Origin: Robiginitalea sp.
Lineage (GTDB): Bacteria; Bacteroidota; Bacteroidia; Flavobacteriales; Flavobacteriaceae
NCBI GenBank assembly: GCA_024638915.1
Contig: JAHEJJ010000025.1
Coordinates: 1 to 41,796 of the forward strand
DNA: 41,796 nucleotides
Direction of reading: 5' to 3'
Positions within the stretch are counted from its first letter, which is position 1. Every line of letters starts with the position of its first letter. Positions 1-8,105 of this stretch are shown piece by piece. Made by a program: the position numbers and the translations under genes. The notes beneath the pieces were generated by a model. The model was not told the origin of the DNA. It worked only from the letters and a program-made list of their open reading frames with translations, and searched no databases.

Positions 1-279
1 AACCCGGATGGCAGTACTCAGACCAACAATAGCGGAGGAATACAGGGAGGCATAAGCAATGGGATGGACATCCATTTCAGGGTGGCTTTTAAACCGGTGG
101 CTACGCTATTACAGTCTTATGAAACTATAGACAAAGAGGGAAATAAAGTTCAGGCTCAGGGCAAAGGCCGTCATGATCCTTGCGTCGTACCCCGGGCGGT
201 ACCTATAGTCGAGGCTATGGCAGCACTCGTCCTCGCTGATTTTACTTTACAGAACAGGGCTATTAAGCTTAACCCCTAA
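1..279 (+). CDS. aroC: Chorismate synthase, C-terminal part (cut by window edge)
   Basis: The open frame runs in from base 1 without a start, so this is the last 92 codons of a longer gene. The protein end carries the characteristic chorismate synthase tail: a [10 protein letters not shown] segment, then GKGRHDPC followed by the [17 protein letters not shown] helix. The enzyme converts 5-enolpyruvylshikimate 3-phosphate to chorismate, the last common step of aromatic amino acid synthesis, and needs reduced FMN; the GRHDPC segment is part of the conserved signature of the family. It acts in the cytosol. The full enzyme is normally about 350 residues, so roughly three quarters lies outside the window. 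An internal ATG at 64 is not the start, because the frame and the homology continue upstream of it. Confidence 0.95.
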   Translation, partial: NPDGSTQTNNSGGIQGGISNGMDIHFRVAFKPVATLLQSYETIDKEGNKVQAQGKGRHDPCVVPRAVPIVEAMAALVLADFTLQNRAIKLNP

Positions 280-390
280 ATGCTCAATTAATTACTATCG
301 GTTATAACCATATTCCAATTCATCAGGCATAATTTAGATATTGACAGGCTTTTGCTTACCTCAAGTTATGGTGTATGGGTTTTAAAATAT

Positions 391-398
391 TATCTTTC
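391..398 (+). promoter_or_regulatory. Putative -7 promoter box of the symporter gene
   Basis: TATCTTTC is one base off the Bacteroidota -7 consensus TAnnTTTG and ends 17 bases before the ATG at 416. No convincing -33 TTG element was seen. A perfect 10-base palindrome (GGTTATAACC, 300-309) lies about 90 bases further upstream and could be an operator. Confidence 0.3.
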
Positions 399-415
399 TG
401 ATCTAAAGAAAAATT

Positions 416-1759
416 ATGCGGAAACTGGAACTGCATTGGCAGATACTGATCGGGATGATCCTGGGTATACTATTCGGTTTTATAATGACCTATCCCAGCT
501 GGGGTGCAAAACTGGTTTCAGACTGGATCCAACCCTTTGGTGATATTTTTGTAAAATTCCTCAAGCTTATCGCAATACCCCTTATTATCGCTTCGCTGGT
601 TAAGGGTATATCGGACTTAAAAGATATTTCCAAATTCAGGAATATCGGCCTGAGGACCATTGGAATTTATATCGGTACAACGATAGTGGCCATTTCCATA
701 GGACTAATCCTAGTTAATCTTCTAAAACCTGGTGATGGAATTGCCGATAGCACCATTACAAAGCTATCAGAAACCTTTGCGAGCGATGCAGGCGTGACTT
801 CTAAGCTGGAGATGGCCAACAGGCAAAAGGAAAGCGGTCCGTTGCAGTTTCTCGTAGACATGGTCCCGGATAATGCTTTTAGGGCTTTTGCCGATAATGG
901 CCTGATGCTTCAGGTAATCGTTTTTACCATAATTTTTGCAATCTCAATGCTTTTGATCGGGGAGGAGCGTGCAAAACCTATTAAGAATTTCTTTGATTCT
1001 TTGAATTTTGTCGTGCTTAAGATGGTAGACCTGATTATGTTGACGGCCCCTTATGCGGTTTTTGCCCTGCTTGCCGGGGTAATGGTCTCTTCAAGTGATC
1101 CTGAGCTCTTACTGGCCTTATTAAAGTATTCAGGAGTAGTGATTCTGGGGCTATTGATGATGATTGCATTTTACACCCTGGTGGTTTCCGTGTACACCAA
1201 AAAAAATCCTCTTTGGTTTTTAAAAGAGATAAGTCCGGCCCAACTCCTGGCTTTTTCTACAAGTTCCAGTGCCGCAACACTTCCGGTAACTATGGAGCGG
1301 GTTGAGGAACACATCGGTGTTGACAAAGAGGTATCGAGTTTTGTTTTACCTGTTGGTGCTACCATCAATATGGATGGCACCAGTCTTTACCAGGGTGTGG
1401 CAGCAGTATTTATCATGCAGGTTTTATGGCCAGAAGGATTGGGTTTGAGCAATCAGCTGGCTATCATCCTAACAGCCCTTCTCGCATCAATCGGTTCGGC
1501 AGCAGTGCCAGGCGCAGGAATGGTTATGCTGGTCATCGTACTTGAAGCCATAGGCTTCCCGGCAGATCTATATCCGATAGCACTCGCCTTGATATTTGCG
1601 GTAGACCGCCCTTTGGATATGTGCCGAACGGTGATTAATATTACCGGCGACGCAATGGTTTCTATGGTTGTCGCTAAATCGGTAGGAAAACTTGGTCAAC
1701 CTCGTGTTGAAGATTGGGACGACTACTACCAGCCGGTAAAAGGACGAAAGGACAAATAG
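416..1759 (+). CDS. gltP: Glutamate/aspartate:cation symporter (DAACS family)
   Basis: A 447-residue polytopic inner-membrane carrier of the dicarboxylate/amino acid:cation symporter family, the usual length for GltP/GltT. The substrate-site landmarks are all visible: the serine-rich hairpin tip (STSSSAATLP, about residues 281-290), the NMDGT cation motif at 318-322, the second hairpin (SIGSAAVPGAG, about 359-369) and the last helix with D401, R404, N408 and D412. In this family the arginine equivalent to R404 contacts the side-chain carboxylate, so an acidic amino acid is the likely substrate; neutral-amino-acid members have lost it. The gene stands alone, with about 100 bases to the next start. 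The downstream three-gene module works with glutamyl-like or peptide substrates by homology, but a functional link to this carrier is only inference. Confidence 0.92.
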   Translation: MRKLELHWQILIGMILGILFGFIMTYPSWGAKLVSDWIQPFGDIFVKFLKLIAIPLIIASLVKGISDLKDISKFRNIGLRTIGIYIGTTIVAISIGLILVNLLKPGDGIADSTITKLSETFASDAGVTSKLEMANRQKESGPLQFLVDMVPDNAFRAFADNGLMLQVIVFTIIFAISMLLIGEERAKPIKNFFDSLNFVVLKMVDLIMLTAPYAVFALLAGVMVSSSDPELLLALLKYSGVVILGLLMMIAFYTLVVSVYTKKNPLWFLKEISPAQLLAFSTSSSAATLPVTMERVEEHIGVDKEVSSFVLPVGATINMDGTSLYQGVAAVFIMQVLWPEGLGLSNQLAIILTALLASIGSAAVPGAGMVMLVIVLEAIGFPADLYPIALALIFAVDRPLDMCRTVINITGDAMVSMVVAKSVGKLGQPRVEDWDDYYQPVKGRKDK

Positions 1760-1858
1760 TATGATAATTGAGGATTTACATGTAACTTTTTAGTGATGAA
1801 GCAAGGCCAGAAAAGGAATGGGAAGCCTCAGAAATAGTAAAATAAAAAATTGATCATT

Positions 1859-2890
1859 ATGAATATTTGCTTTTTAATGTATCCCTGGGAACAGATCGAT
1901 CCGGATAACGACAGTAGCCTGTCTCTTATTCACGAATGTGCCAAGAGAAACCATGGCGTTGCCCTTTGTACGCCGGCCAATCTAACTATTCGCAACAGCG
2001 TTACCAGTGCATTCTGTACGGTACTGAATAGGATGGAGAAGGTGCCGGTGAGTCAGAAAAGCTATTATAAAAATGCGGTTACCAGAGATGAAATGCTTCC
2101 TTTGGCCGGTTTCGACGTTATTTTCATGAGAGCCAACCCTCCTTTAGATCCTATAATGTTGAACTTTCTCGATTCGGTAAAGGACGATGTCTTTATTGTG
2201 AACTCTCTTCAAGGATTGCGTGAAGCCAATAATAAATTATATACCGCGGCATTCGGTGATGTTCATAGCAATATTATACCAGTTACCCATGTTTCCAAGA
2301 ACAAAGAATACCTGGTGAGTCAGATTAAGGAATCTAATGCCGATAAAATGATTTTAAAGCCATTAAATGGGTTTGGAGGATCAGGGGTCATCCTGATCGA
2401 AAAGTCGGCCATGAAAAATATAAAATCATTGCTGGATTTCTATGTAACCAATTCTGATGGTAGTTCAAATTATGTGATCCTCCAGGACTATATAGAAGGG
2501 GCAGACCAGGGAGATGTGCGCATATTGTTGCTCAATGGAGAACCAATCGGCGCGATGCGCCGAGTACCAGGTTCGGGGGATCATCGATCCAATGTTTCTG
2601 CAGGCGGCTCGGTAGCCAAGCATACTCTGACTAAGGAGGAAAGAGCGTTATGCATGCAAATTGGGCCTAAACTTGTAAAAGACGGCCTCTATTTTGTGGG
2701 TATCGATGTCATTGGAGGGCAGCTGGTAGAAGTTAATGTAATGTCACCAGGTGGTATTACCTACATGAACAAAGCATATAAGACAAAAATTCAGGCGAAG
2801 GTGATCGATTTCATCGAAAGAAAAGTGATGGATCAATTAAAAGCCTTCGATCGCCGGTCCAGATTACGCAGCGAAGTAGAAAATGCTTAA
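1859..2890 (+). CDS. ATP-grasp ligase resembling glutathione synthetase GshB
   Basis: A 343-residue cytosolic ATP-grasp enzyme. The start is taken at ATG 1859, giving MNICFLMYPWEQ, a typical GshB-like opening; an upstream in-frame TTG at 1850 is less likely. Visible hallmarks are K167 followed by the flexible glycine-rich ATP loop (GFGGSG, about 170-175), a QDYIEGADQGDVRILLLNGE strand, the RSNVSAGGS loop, and E291/N293 in EVNVMSPGG, which bind magnesium in the family. GshB joins gamma-glutamylcysteine to glycine, but no gshA is in the window and most flavobacteria are not known for glutathione, so the true substrate may be another amino acid or peptide. The stop overlaps the next start by 8 bases, which indicates translational coupling with the two hydrolases downstream. 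Confidence 0.8.
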   Translation: MNICFLMYPWEQIDPDNDSSLSLIHECAKRNHGVALCTPANLTIRNSVTSAFCTVLNRMEKVPVSQKSYYKNAVTRDEMLPLAGFDVIFMRANPPLDPIMLNFLDSVKDDVFIVNSLQGLREANNKLYTAAFGDVHSNIIPVTHVSKNKEYLVSQIKESNADKMILKPLNGFGGSGVILIEKSAMKNIKSLLDFYVTNSDGSSNYVILQDYIEGADQGDVRILLLNGEPIGAMRRVPGSGDHRSNVSAGGSVAKHTLTKEERALCMQIGPKLVKDGLYFVGIDVIGGQLVEVNVMSPGGITYMNKAYKTKIQAKVIDFIERKVMDQLKAFDRRSRLRSEVENA

Positions 2891-3710
2891 ACTTTCTGTA
2901 CACGAAATAATAGCCGCCATTCAGGCTGAAAAACCTTTTGAAGCGGTTGCTGATGATTATTCCTTCACCATAAGAATCAGTGAATATGCGCCTTATGTTT
3001 GTGGTGCGGTTCACGATGGAAATCAATTCAGAAGATCGTTATGGGATAATTGCCTTCATTCGGAATACGAACGTTGGTATGAAGAAGATCCATGTACCAA
3101 AGAGATGGTCAGGACCCATCCGGTGGTCATCGCCGGCCGCGATAGCCGTTTCGAATACGATTTAAATAGAGGGCCTGAAAGTGCCATATATGATGATGCC
3201 TGGGGAAAAGCGCTGTGGAAGGAGCCTTTACCGGAACAAGAGCGGTTATTGAGCCTTGAAAAACACAGAGCCTTTTACCAGGTAACCCATGCCCTTATAT
3301 CAAAAATTGAGAAGAAATATGGCAGGGCAATAGTCTTTGACATGCACAGCTACAACTGGAAACGTTGGGATAGGGAAGTCCCTGTTTGGAATCTGGGAAC
3401 AACAAACATAGACAACAACAGATTTGGTGGTGTGGTAAATTCCTGGTGTACTAAACTTTCAAAAATGAGGCTGCCCAATGGTTTAAACGCTACAGCAGGT
3501 ATTAATGACACATTCTATGGTAAAGGATATTTTCTTAAATATATCACGGATCACTTCAAGGAAACCTTGGTGTTGGCAACGGAAATCGCTAAAGTATATT
3601 GCGATGAGCATAGCGGCATAATCTTTCCGGAAGTAGTAAATTCAGTACAAGAACAATTAAAAGAATTAATACCTTTGCAGGCTGAAGAATTTCATCAGCA
3701 AAAAATATGA
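2883..3710 (+). CDS. N-formylglutamate amidohydrolase-like enzyme
   Basis: A 275-residue cytosolic protein of the N-formylglutamate amidohydrolase (HutG-type) family, a zinc enzyme fold related to carboxypeptidases. Family landmarks: H44-D-G, the D87-S-R-F-E-Y-D-L-N-R-G block at 87-97, a KHRAFY segment, and D153-M-H155-S-Y, whose histidine is an expected metal ligand. HutG proper releases formate and glutamate from N-formylglutamate in histidine degradation; no hut genes are present, and the gene is wedged between a ligase and a peptidase with an 8-base overlap upstream and a 4-base ATGA overlap downstream. It more likely hydrolyses a product or intermediate of the neighbouring ATP-grasp enzyme; that role is inference. 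Confidence 0.8.
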   Translation: MLKLSVHEIIAAIQAEKPFEAVADDYSFTIRISEYAPYVCGAVHDGNQFRRSLWDNCLHSEYERWYEEDPCTKEMVRTHPVVIAGRDSRFEYDLNRGPESAIYDDAWGKALWKEPLPEQERLLSLEKHRAFYQVTHALISKIEKKYGRAIVFDMHSYNWKRWDREVPVWNLGTTNIDNNRFGGVVNSWCTKLSKMRLPNGLNATAGINDTFYGKGYFLKYITDHFKETLVLATEIAKVYCDEHSGIIFPEVVNSVQEQLKELIPLQAEEFHQQKI

Positions 3711-4879
3711 TCAGCGATAAACAGGAACTTGAGCTTAAAAAGGATTATGCAGATCTTTTCGAAATAGACGCCAACCTCGATCGCCTGGTAAGGCGGATTG
3801 AATTGCTCAGTTATGTTAATCCTTTAAACATCGAAAAGGAAAAACAACGATTTTTCAGTTCGAAATATAACGAAGAGCCAAAATTTAAATATCCCAAGCT
3901 CAAATTCGACCCCTACAAACTTCATCGCCTTTTCTTTGCGCAGCGACTGGAACGTGTCAAGGATGACGTTATTCACCAACTATATACCGATATTGTTTAT
4001 CATTACGCCAATATGGTACAATGTATCGAAACCATCGGTAAAGGTCGGGAGTTTTACTATAATTCTCTCCGGGTCTATGGAACGCCAACAGAAAAAGATG
4101 TACAGAACGCAAAATTCATATTACATTTCGAAGATGAGTCTCCTTCTGCAGAGATGGAAAAGGTATTTACCCCAGAAGAAGCAAAATCATATTTCGAAGA
4201 TTTTGCTCAGTGCTACGATTTTCCCTTGAATATTTATTTTACAACACATCTTTCTGCAGAGGCCATGGTGAGCAATGCCCGCCAGGCGTTGCTGATCAAA
4301 AGAAATACAACTTTTAGCAAAAATCAGTTGCTTACTCTTGCTAACCATGAGATTGGCGTGCATTTGGTTACTACATTCAATGGATTATCTCAACCCTTAA
4401 AAATCTTTTCCCACGGGTTGCCTAAAAATGTTGAAACTCAGGAAGGACTATCTGTTTTTAGTGAGTATATGAGTGGGGCGCTGACCCTTAGACGCCTAAA
4501 AGAGCTAGCGTATCGGGTTCTCGCCTCGGATAGCCTGATCAAAGGATATAGTTTTGCCGATACCTTCGATTTAATACATGGCACTTATAAACTCAACCGC
4601 AAGGATGCTTTTACCATCACACTTAGAGCACATCGCGGTGGTGGTTTTACCAAAGACCGACTGTATTTAAGTGGGTTGGGAAAAATATTTAACCGCTACC
4701 TTAAGGGTGATTCCATGGATTTGTTATTGACAGGCAAAGTTTCGCTTGCCTACGAAGAACAGATAAAATATCTCCAAAACAAAGGGCTTGCGAAAGGAAT
4801 CGCTCACCGTAACAAGGTCTTTGATCACAAGTTAAGTGATAACAAAACACTTGATTTTATTCTTCGTAACTTAAAGTAA
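3707..4879 (+). CDS. DUF1704 zinc peptidase with QEGLA-type motif
   Basis: A 390-residue protein of the family annotated as flavohemoglobin expression-modulating QEGLA motif protein (DUF1704). The metallopeptidase signature is clear: H214-E215-I-G-V-H219 (an HExxxH motif) and, about 26 residues later, Q245-E246-G-L-S, whose glutamate should be the third zinc ligand. The same HExxxH/E arrangement is known from the eukaryotic MATCAP tubulin tyrosine carboxypeptidases, so a carboxypeptidase acting on a C-terminal residue is a reasonable guess. No signal peptide or membrane helix is seen. The start overlaps the upstream stop as ATGA, so the three genes form one translationally coupled unit. The family's serine version (QEGLS) of the motif is used here. 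The cellular substrate is unknown. Confidence 0.82.
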   Translation: MISDKQELELKKDYADLFEIDANLDRLVRRIELLSYVNPLNIEKEKQRFFSSKYNEEPKFKYPKLKFDPYKLHRLFFAQRLERVKDDVIHQLYTDIVYHYANMVQCIETIGKGREFYYNSLRVYGTPTEKDVQNAKFILHFEDESPSAEMEKVFTPEEAKSYFEDFAQCYDFPLNIYFTTHLSAEAMVSNARQALLIKRNTTFSKNQLLTLANHEIGVHLVTTFNGLSQPLKIFSHGLPKNVETQEGLSVFSEYMSGALTLRRLKELAYRVLASDSLIKGYSFADTFDLIHGTYKLNRKDAFTITLRAHRGGGFTKDRLYLSGLGKIFNRYLKGDSMDLLLTGKVSLAYEEQIKYLQNKGLAKGIAHRNKVFDHKLSDNKTLDFILRNLK

Positions 4880-4973
4880 CCTTAGGATGAGTGGCGATCA
4901 TTGGGAATCTCAAGAAATATCCCTGGCCATGGTTTGTAGGTAATTCATCTAAGCTTGCCGTAGGTTTTGCCAA

Positions 4974-5384
4974 TTAGAGAAATTTGGACTGAAGCTCTGC
5001 TGTTGGGATCATACAGTGTTCTTTTCTTCCAAACCAGCGATATCGGTGCTTTGCGATTAAATCGTAAAAGAAGTCCCGGATCGGACGGGGAATCCATTCC
5101 AGGACAGCTAATAAATTCCAAAATCCCCCAAATGACCTTCCAATCCTTAAGGCAGCTGATGATCGTGTATAGTACGCCACCTTTGGCTCCAACAATATGA
5201 TACTATCGGTTTTTTCACGATCAATACCGCGTTCTTTTATAAATTGTTCTCCTATCTCGCTTTGAAGTGCTGCGAAGCGGTACTGATCTTCGCGATCTCT
5301 ACGTATGATAAACAAAATGGATTTATTACAGAGGTTGCACACCCCGTCGAATAGTACTATTTTTTTATTATCAGGCCAATCCAC
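4974..5384 (-). CDS. DCC-family thiol-disulfide oxidoreductase (DUF393)
   Basis: A 136-residue protein with the family-defining motif near the N terminus, D13-G-V-C16-N-L-C19, followed by a thioredoxin-like helix. The DCC family is thought to do thiol-disulfide exchange, though no substrate is established. The start is GTG at 5384; it is the only candidate ahead of the DGVCNLC motif, and a perfect -7 box lies only four bases upstream, so the transcript may be leaderless. No signal peptide is seen, so it is probably cytosolic. It follows mutS2 on the same strand after a 359-base gap and is convergent with the peptidase operon at its 3' end. Confidence 0.85.
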   Translation of the reverse strand: MDWPDNKKIVLFDGVCNLCNKSILFIIRRDREDQYRFAALQSEIGEQFIKERGIDREKTDSIILLEPKVAYYTRSSAALRIGRSFGGFWNLLAVLEWIPRPIRDFFYDLIAKHRYRWFGRKEHCMIPTAELQSKFL

Positions 5385-5388
5385 CTTG

Positions 5389-5396
5389 CAAAAATA
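5389..5396 (-). promoter_or_regulatory. -7 promoter box, DCC oxidoreductase gene
   Basis: Read on the minus strand this is TATTTTTG, a perfect match to TAnnTTTG. Only four bases (CAAG) separate it from the GTG start at 5384, so transcription would begin at or next to the start codon. No clear -33 TTG was found. Confidence 0.5.
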
Positions 5397-5743
5397 CGAC
5401 GGAGTTTCTAGAATTTCGCTATAAGTTTGGTTGGTCGTTACATTGTTGATTCAAAACCTGTTTTCAAACGCACATGCAATGTAAGTGCACTCAAAACTAC
5501 TATCTTGAATATGCGGGGAGGAGGCGTAAGCCCCAACAAAAATTTAAAGAAATAGGTCTCAACGCGTCTGGCACTATATTCACATTATCGCAAGCACGCT
5601 TTCTGAGGTTTAAATCTAGTAAGCACATTAAATTTATAGCAGAAGCATCGAGCTGGACTTAAAAAATCATCTTTACAGTTGAGACCTGAATACTTTTTCC
5701 TAATTCCAAATTGAAAATATGGTCTTCAAACTTTGCCTGAGCA
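5397..5743. other. Spacer without a supportable gene
   Basis: About 350 bases between mutS2 and the DCC gene, both on the minus strand. A 62-codon plus-strand frame (5474-5662) shows no family motif, no signal sequence and no ribosome binding site, so it is not called. A small GC-rich hairpin with a GTAA tetraloop (GGC-GTAA-GCC, near 5526-5535) is inside a GGGG...CCCC context; it may be chance or part of a small RNA. Confidence 0.4.
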
Positions 5744-7906
5744 TTACTTTTTTGGTTCCACCAATTCCAGTTGAGTTATACTCACATTAGTGATGAACAT
5801 CCCATAATTAACCACCGCCTTATTTTTTTCAAGACTATCGATACTACCTACGGCTTTGCCATCGATAAGCCGTACACGATCTCCAATTTTAAAATTAGGA
5901 GATGGTTTAGCCTTGACGGCCAGTTCCTTCTTTACTTTTTTCTCTTTGCGGATCGTCTTCAATTGCTGATGCACTTCGCGCTCAAGCTTATATTGACCTT
6001 CCTTCTCAGCATTCATTTCCTGAGTACTTTTCTTTTTTCGTTTACTATTCTCAGTCTCTACAAGCCTCAAGAGCTCGGAAACCAAAGGCCGTTTTTTCTT
6101 ATCTTTAAAATATTTTTCTGCAGCCGAATTGACCTTATTTCCAAGCCTGATCATCCGTTGGTTATGATCGTAGAGTACTTGGTATTTTTCCAACTTTGCT
6201 TTCATTTTAGAATTGATCTTTTCAAGTCGATCTGCTTCCTCCCTGGCTCTTGACTCTTCCTCTTGCAGCCGTGAACCAGTTTTCGCCATCTTGTTGCGTT
6301 CTTTTTGCATTTTTGCAATGGTCGCATCGAAACGTATTTTGCCACGTTCAATTTTCTTTCGTGCGCGATTGATCAGGCTGTAGGGAATCCCATTCTGTTG
6401 CGCCACTTCAAAAGTAAAGGAACTGCCTGGCTGGCCTGTTTCTAATTGAAAGCGTGGTTTTAGTGTTCGTGAATCGAAAAGCATATTGGCATTCGTAGCA
6501 TAAGGCAGCTCATCGGCCAGTAATTTAAGGTTCGCATAATGGGTGGTAATAACCCCGAATGAACCTCTTTCATAGAATACCTCCAGAAAAATCTCCGCCA
6601 GAGCCCCTCCCAGCTCAGGATCACTGCCGGTACCAAATTCATCAATTAAAAATAGTGTCCCATCATTACATTTTTTTAGGAAACCATTCATGTTTTTTAG
6701 CCGGTAACTATAGGTGCTCAGATGATTCTCGATAGACTGATTGTCCCCAATATCCGTTAGAATCCTATCGAAAAAGCAAACAGTACTGCGTTCATGAACC
6801 GGAATTAAGATTCCGCTTTGAAGCATAAGTTGCAGTAGTCCGATAGTTTTAAGCGTGATACTTTTTCCGCCCGCATTCGGTCCCGATATAACAATAATCC
6901 TGTTCTCAGAATGCAAGTGTATGGTTTGAGGCCATGTCTTCTGTCCCTGGCGCGTATTGTTCAGATAGAGTAAAGGATGATAAGCCTCGCGTAGGAATAA
7001 ATTTTGGTCATCGTTTATATCCGGCAGCAGCGCATTTATATCACGGGCATATTTGGCTTTAGCAGCAGTCAAATCAGTATTAAACAGAAATGTCTGGTAA
7101 CGCGTAATCAGATCCGCATATGGCCTTAGCAAATCGGTAAGTGCTTTTAAGACTCTTTGTATTTCCTCGGTTTCATCGTACTCCAAATGGGCCAACTTCC
7201 GACTATATTGTAGTACAATTTCAGGTTCGATAAAGACAATACTTCCGGTTTTGGATGAGCCGAGGACCGATCCTTTGACCTTACGCCTGTACATCGCCTT
7301 AACAGCCAATACTCTTCTGTTTTCTACAATAGATTCCTTAATCTCGTCTAAATAATCCGAAGCCTGGTAGCGCTGAATAGCACCGCCAAAGCTCTGATTG
7401 ATTTTAGCACGGGTTTCTTTGATCTGATGCCTTATTTGGTTCAATTCTATGGAGGCATCGTCTCTGATTTCGCCAAAACGATCAATAACATCACCTACCC
7501 ATTGAGGAATTTCTTTATTTTCCTCGAGTGGGATTGTCTCTTCAAATAAAAGAGGGTAGTACTCTTTGAACTTCTTATAGAATTTTTTGTGTGTAACCGC
7601 AGTATTTACAATATGGACTATTTTTTTGAAACTCTCCGGCTCCAGGATCGTATTCTCGATTTTTAGAAGTTTAATTTCTTCATCTATAGATTCAAATCCG
7701 TGGTTAGGGATCCGATTCTCATTACTAAAAGAACTAAGGTATTCGGAGGTAACCCCAAGACTGCGAATTATTTCGTCTCTGGACTTCAAAGGTGAAACCT
7801 TTAGCGAAGCCTCCTTTCCTTTTGAAGTATTGCAACGGGAAGCTATCTGCTCAAGAACAGATGGGAATTCCAGATCTATTAATGTCTTCTTAATAATACC
7901 GCTCAT
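5744..7906 (-). CDS. mutS2: MutS2-type DNA-binding ATPase lacking the Smr domain
   Basis: A 720-residue MutS-family ATPase. The start is placed at ATG 7906 (MSGIIKKTLIDLEFPSVLEQI, the usual MutS2 opening) and not at 7960, since a perfect promoter box lies between them at 7926-7933. The core and clamp region spans residues 1-320, Walker A (GPNAGGKS) is near 340, Walker B (LFLIDEFGTGSD) near 417, and a long charged coiled coil follows at about 520-650. The C terminus is a small KOW-like beta domain (FKIGDRVRLIDGKAVGSI) and then stops: the Smr nuclease domain that ends many MutS2 proteins is missing, as is common in Bacteroidota. MutS2 proteins act in recombination control or on collided ribosomes rather than in mismatch repair; which applies here is unknown. 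Confidence 0.9.
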   Translation of the reverse strand: MSGIIKKTLIDLEFPSVLEQIASRCNTSKGKEASLKVSPLKSRDEIIRSLGVTSEYLSSFSNENRIPNHGFESIDEEIKLLKIENTILEPESFKKIVHIVNTAVTHKKFYKKFKEYYPLLFEETIPLEENKEIPQWVGDVIDRFGEIRDDASIELNQIRHQIKETRAKINQSFGGAIQRYQASDYLDEIKESIVENRRVLAVKAMYRRKVKGSVLGSSKTGSIVFIEPEIVLQYSRKLAHLEYDETEEIQRVLKALTDLLRPYADLITRYQTFLFNTDLTAAKAKYARDINALLPDINDDQNLFLREAYHPLLYLNNTRQGQKTWPQTIHLHSENRIIVISGPNAGGKSITLKTIGLLQLMLQSGILIPVHERSTVCFFDRILTDIGDNQSIENHLSTYSYRLKNMNGFLKKCNDGTLFLIDEFGTGSDPELGGALAEIFLEVFYERGSFGVITTHYANLKLLADELPYATNANMLFDSRTLKPRFQLETGQPGSSFTFEVAQQNGIPYSLINRARKKIERGKIRFDATIAKMQKERNKMAKTGSRLQEEESRAREEADRLEKINSKMKAKLEKYQVLYDHNQRMIRLGNKVNSAAEKYFKDKKKRPLVSELLRLVETENSKRKKKSTQEMNAEKEGQYKLEREVHQQLKTIRKEKKVKKELAVKAKPSPNFKIGDRVRLIDGKAVGSIDSLEKNKAVVNYGMFITNVSITQLELVEPKK

Positions 7907-7925
7907 TATTCCGGGCTGAAAAAAG

Positions 7926-7933
7926 CAAAGGTA
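7926..7933 (-). promoter_or_regulatory. -7 promoter box, mutS2
   Basis: On the minus strand the site reads TACCTTTG, a perfect TAnnTTTG, followed by C as in many flavobacterial promoters. It ends 19 bases before ATG 7906 and lies inside the longer alternative frame, which supports the shorter start. Confidence 0.55.
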
Positions 7934-8105
7934 AAGAATCAGCCGGGTACATAAAATCATCTAATACAATCATATTTAGATCACATTCAATAATCAATTG
8001 ATTTTCAATCGATAGACAATAAAATGCCCTGTTCGAAAGTTTAATAGGTAATCTCTTTTGCGACCCGATGAATAAAGGAGATAGTATTGACCAAATTGTT
8101 ACCAA

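Noticed and set aside
352-543. 63-codon frame ahead of and overlapping the symporter start
   Set aside because: Overlaps the symporter in another frame, and shows no features of its own.
5474-5662. 62-codon plus-strand frame in the spacer after mutS2
   Set aside because: No ribosome binding site, family motif or signal peptide; composition looks non-coding.
5771-6253. 160-codon plus-strand open frame
   Set aside because: Antisense to the coiled-coil and C-terminal part of mutS2; its hydrophobic look is the mirror of lysine/glutamate-rich codons.
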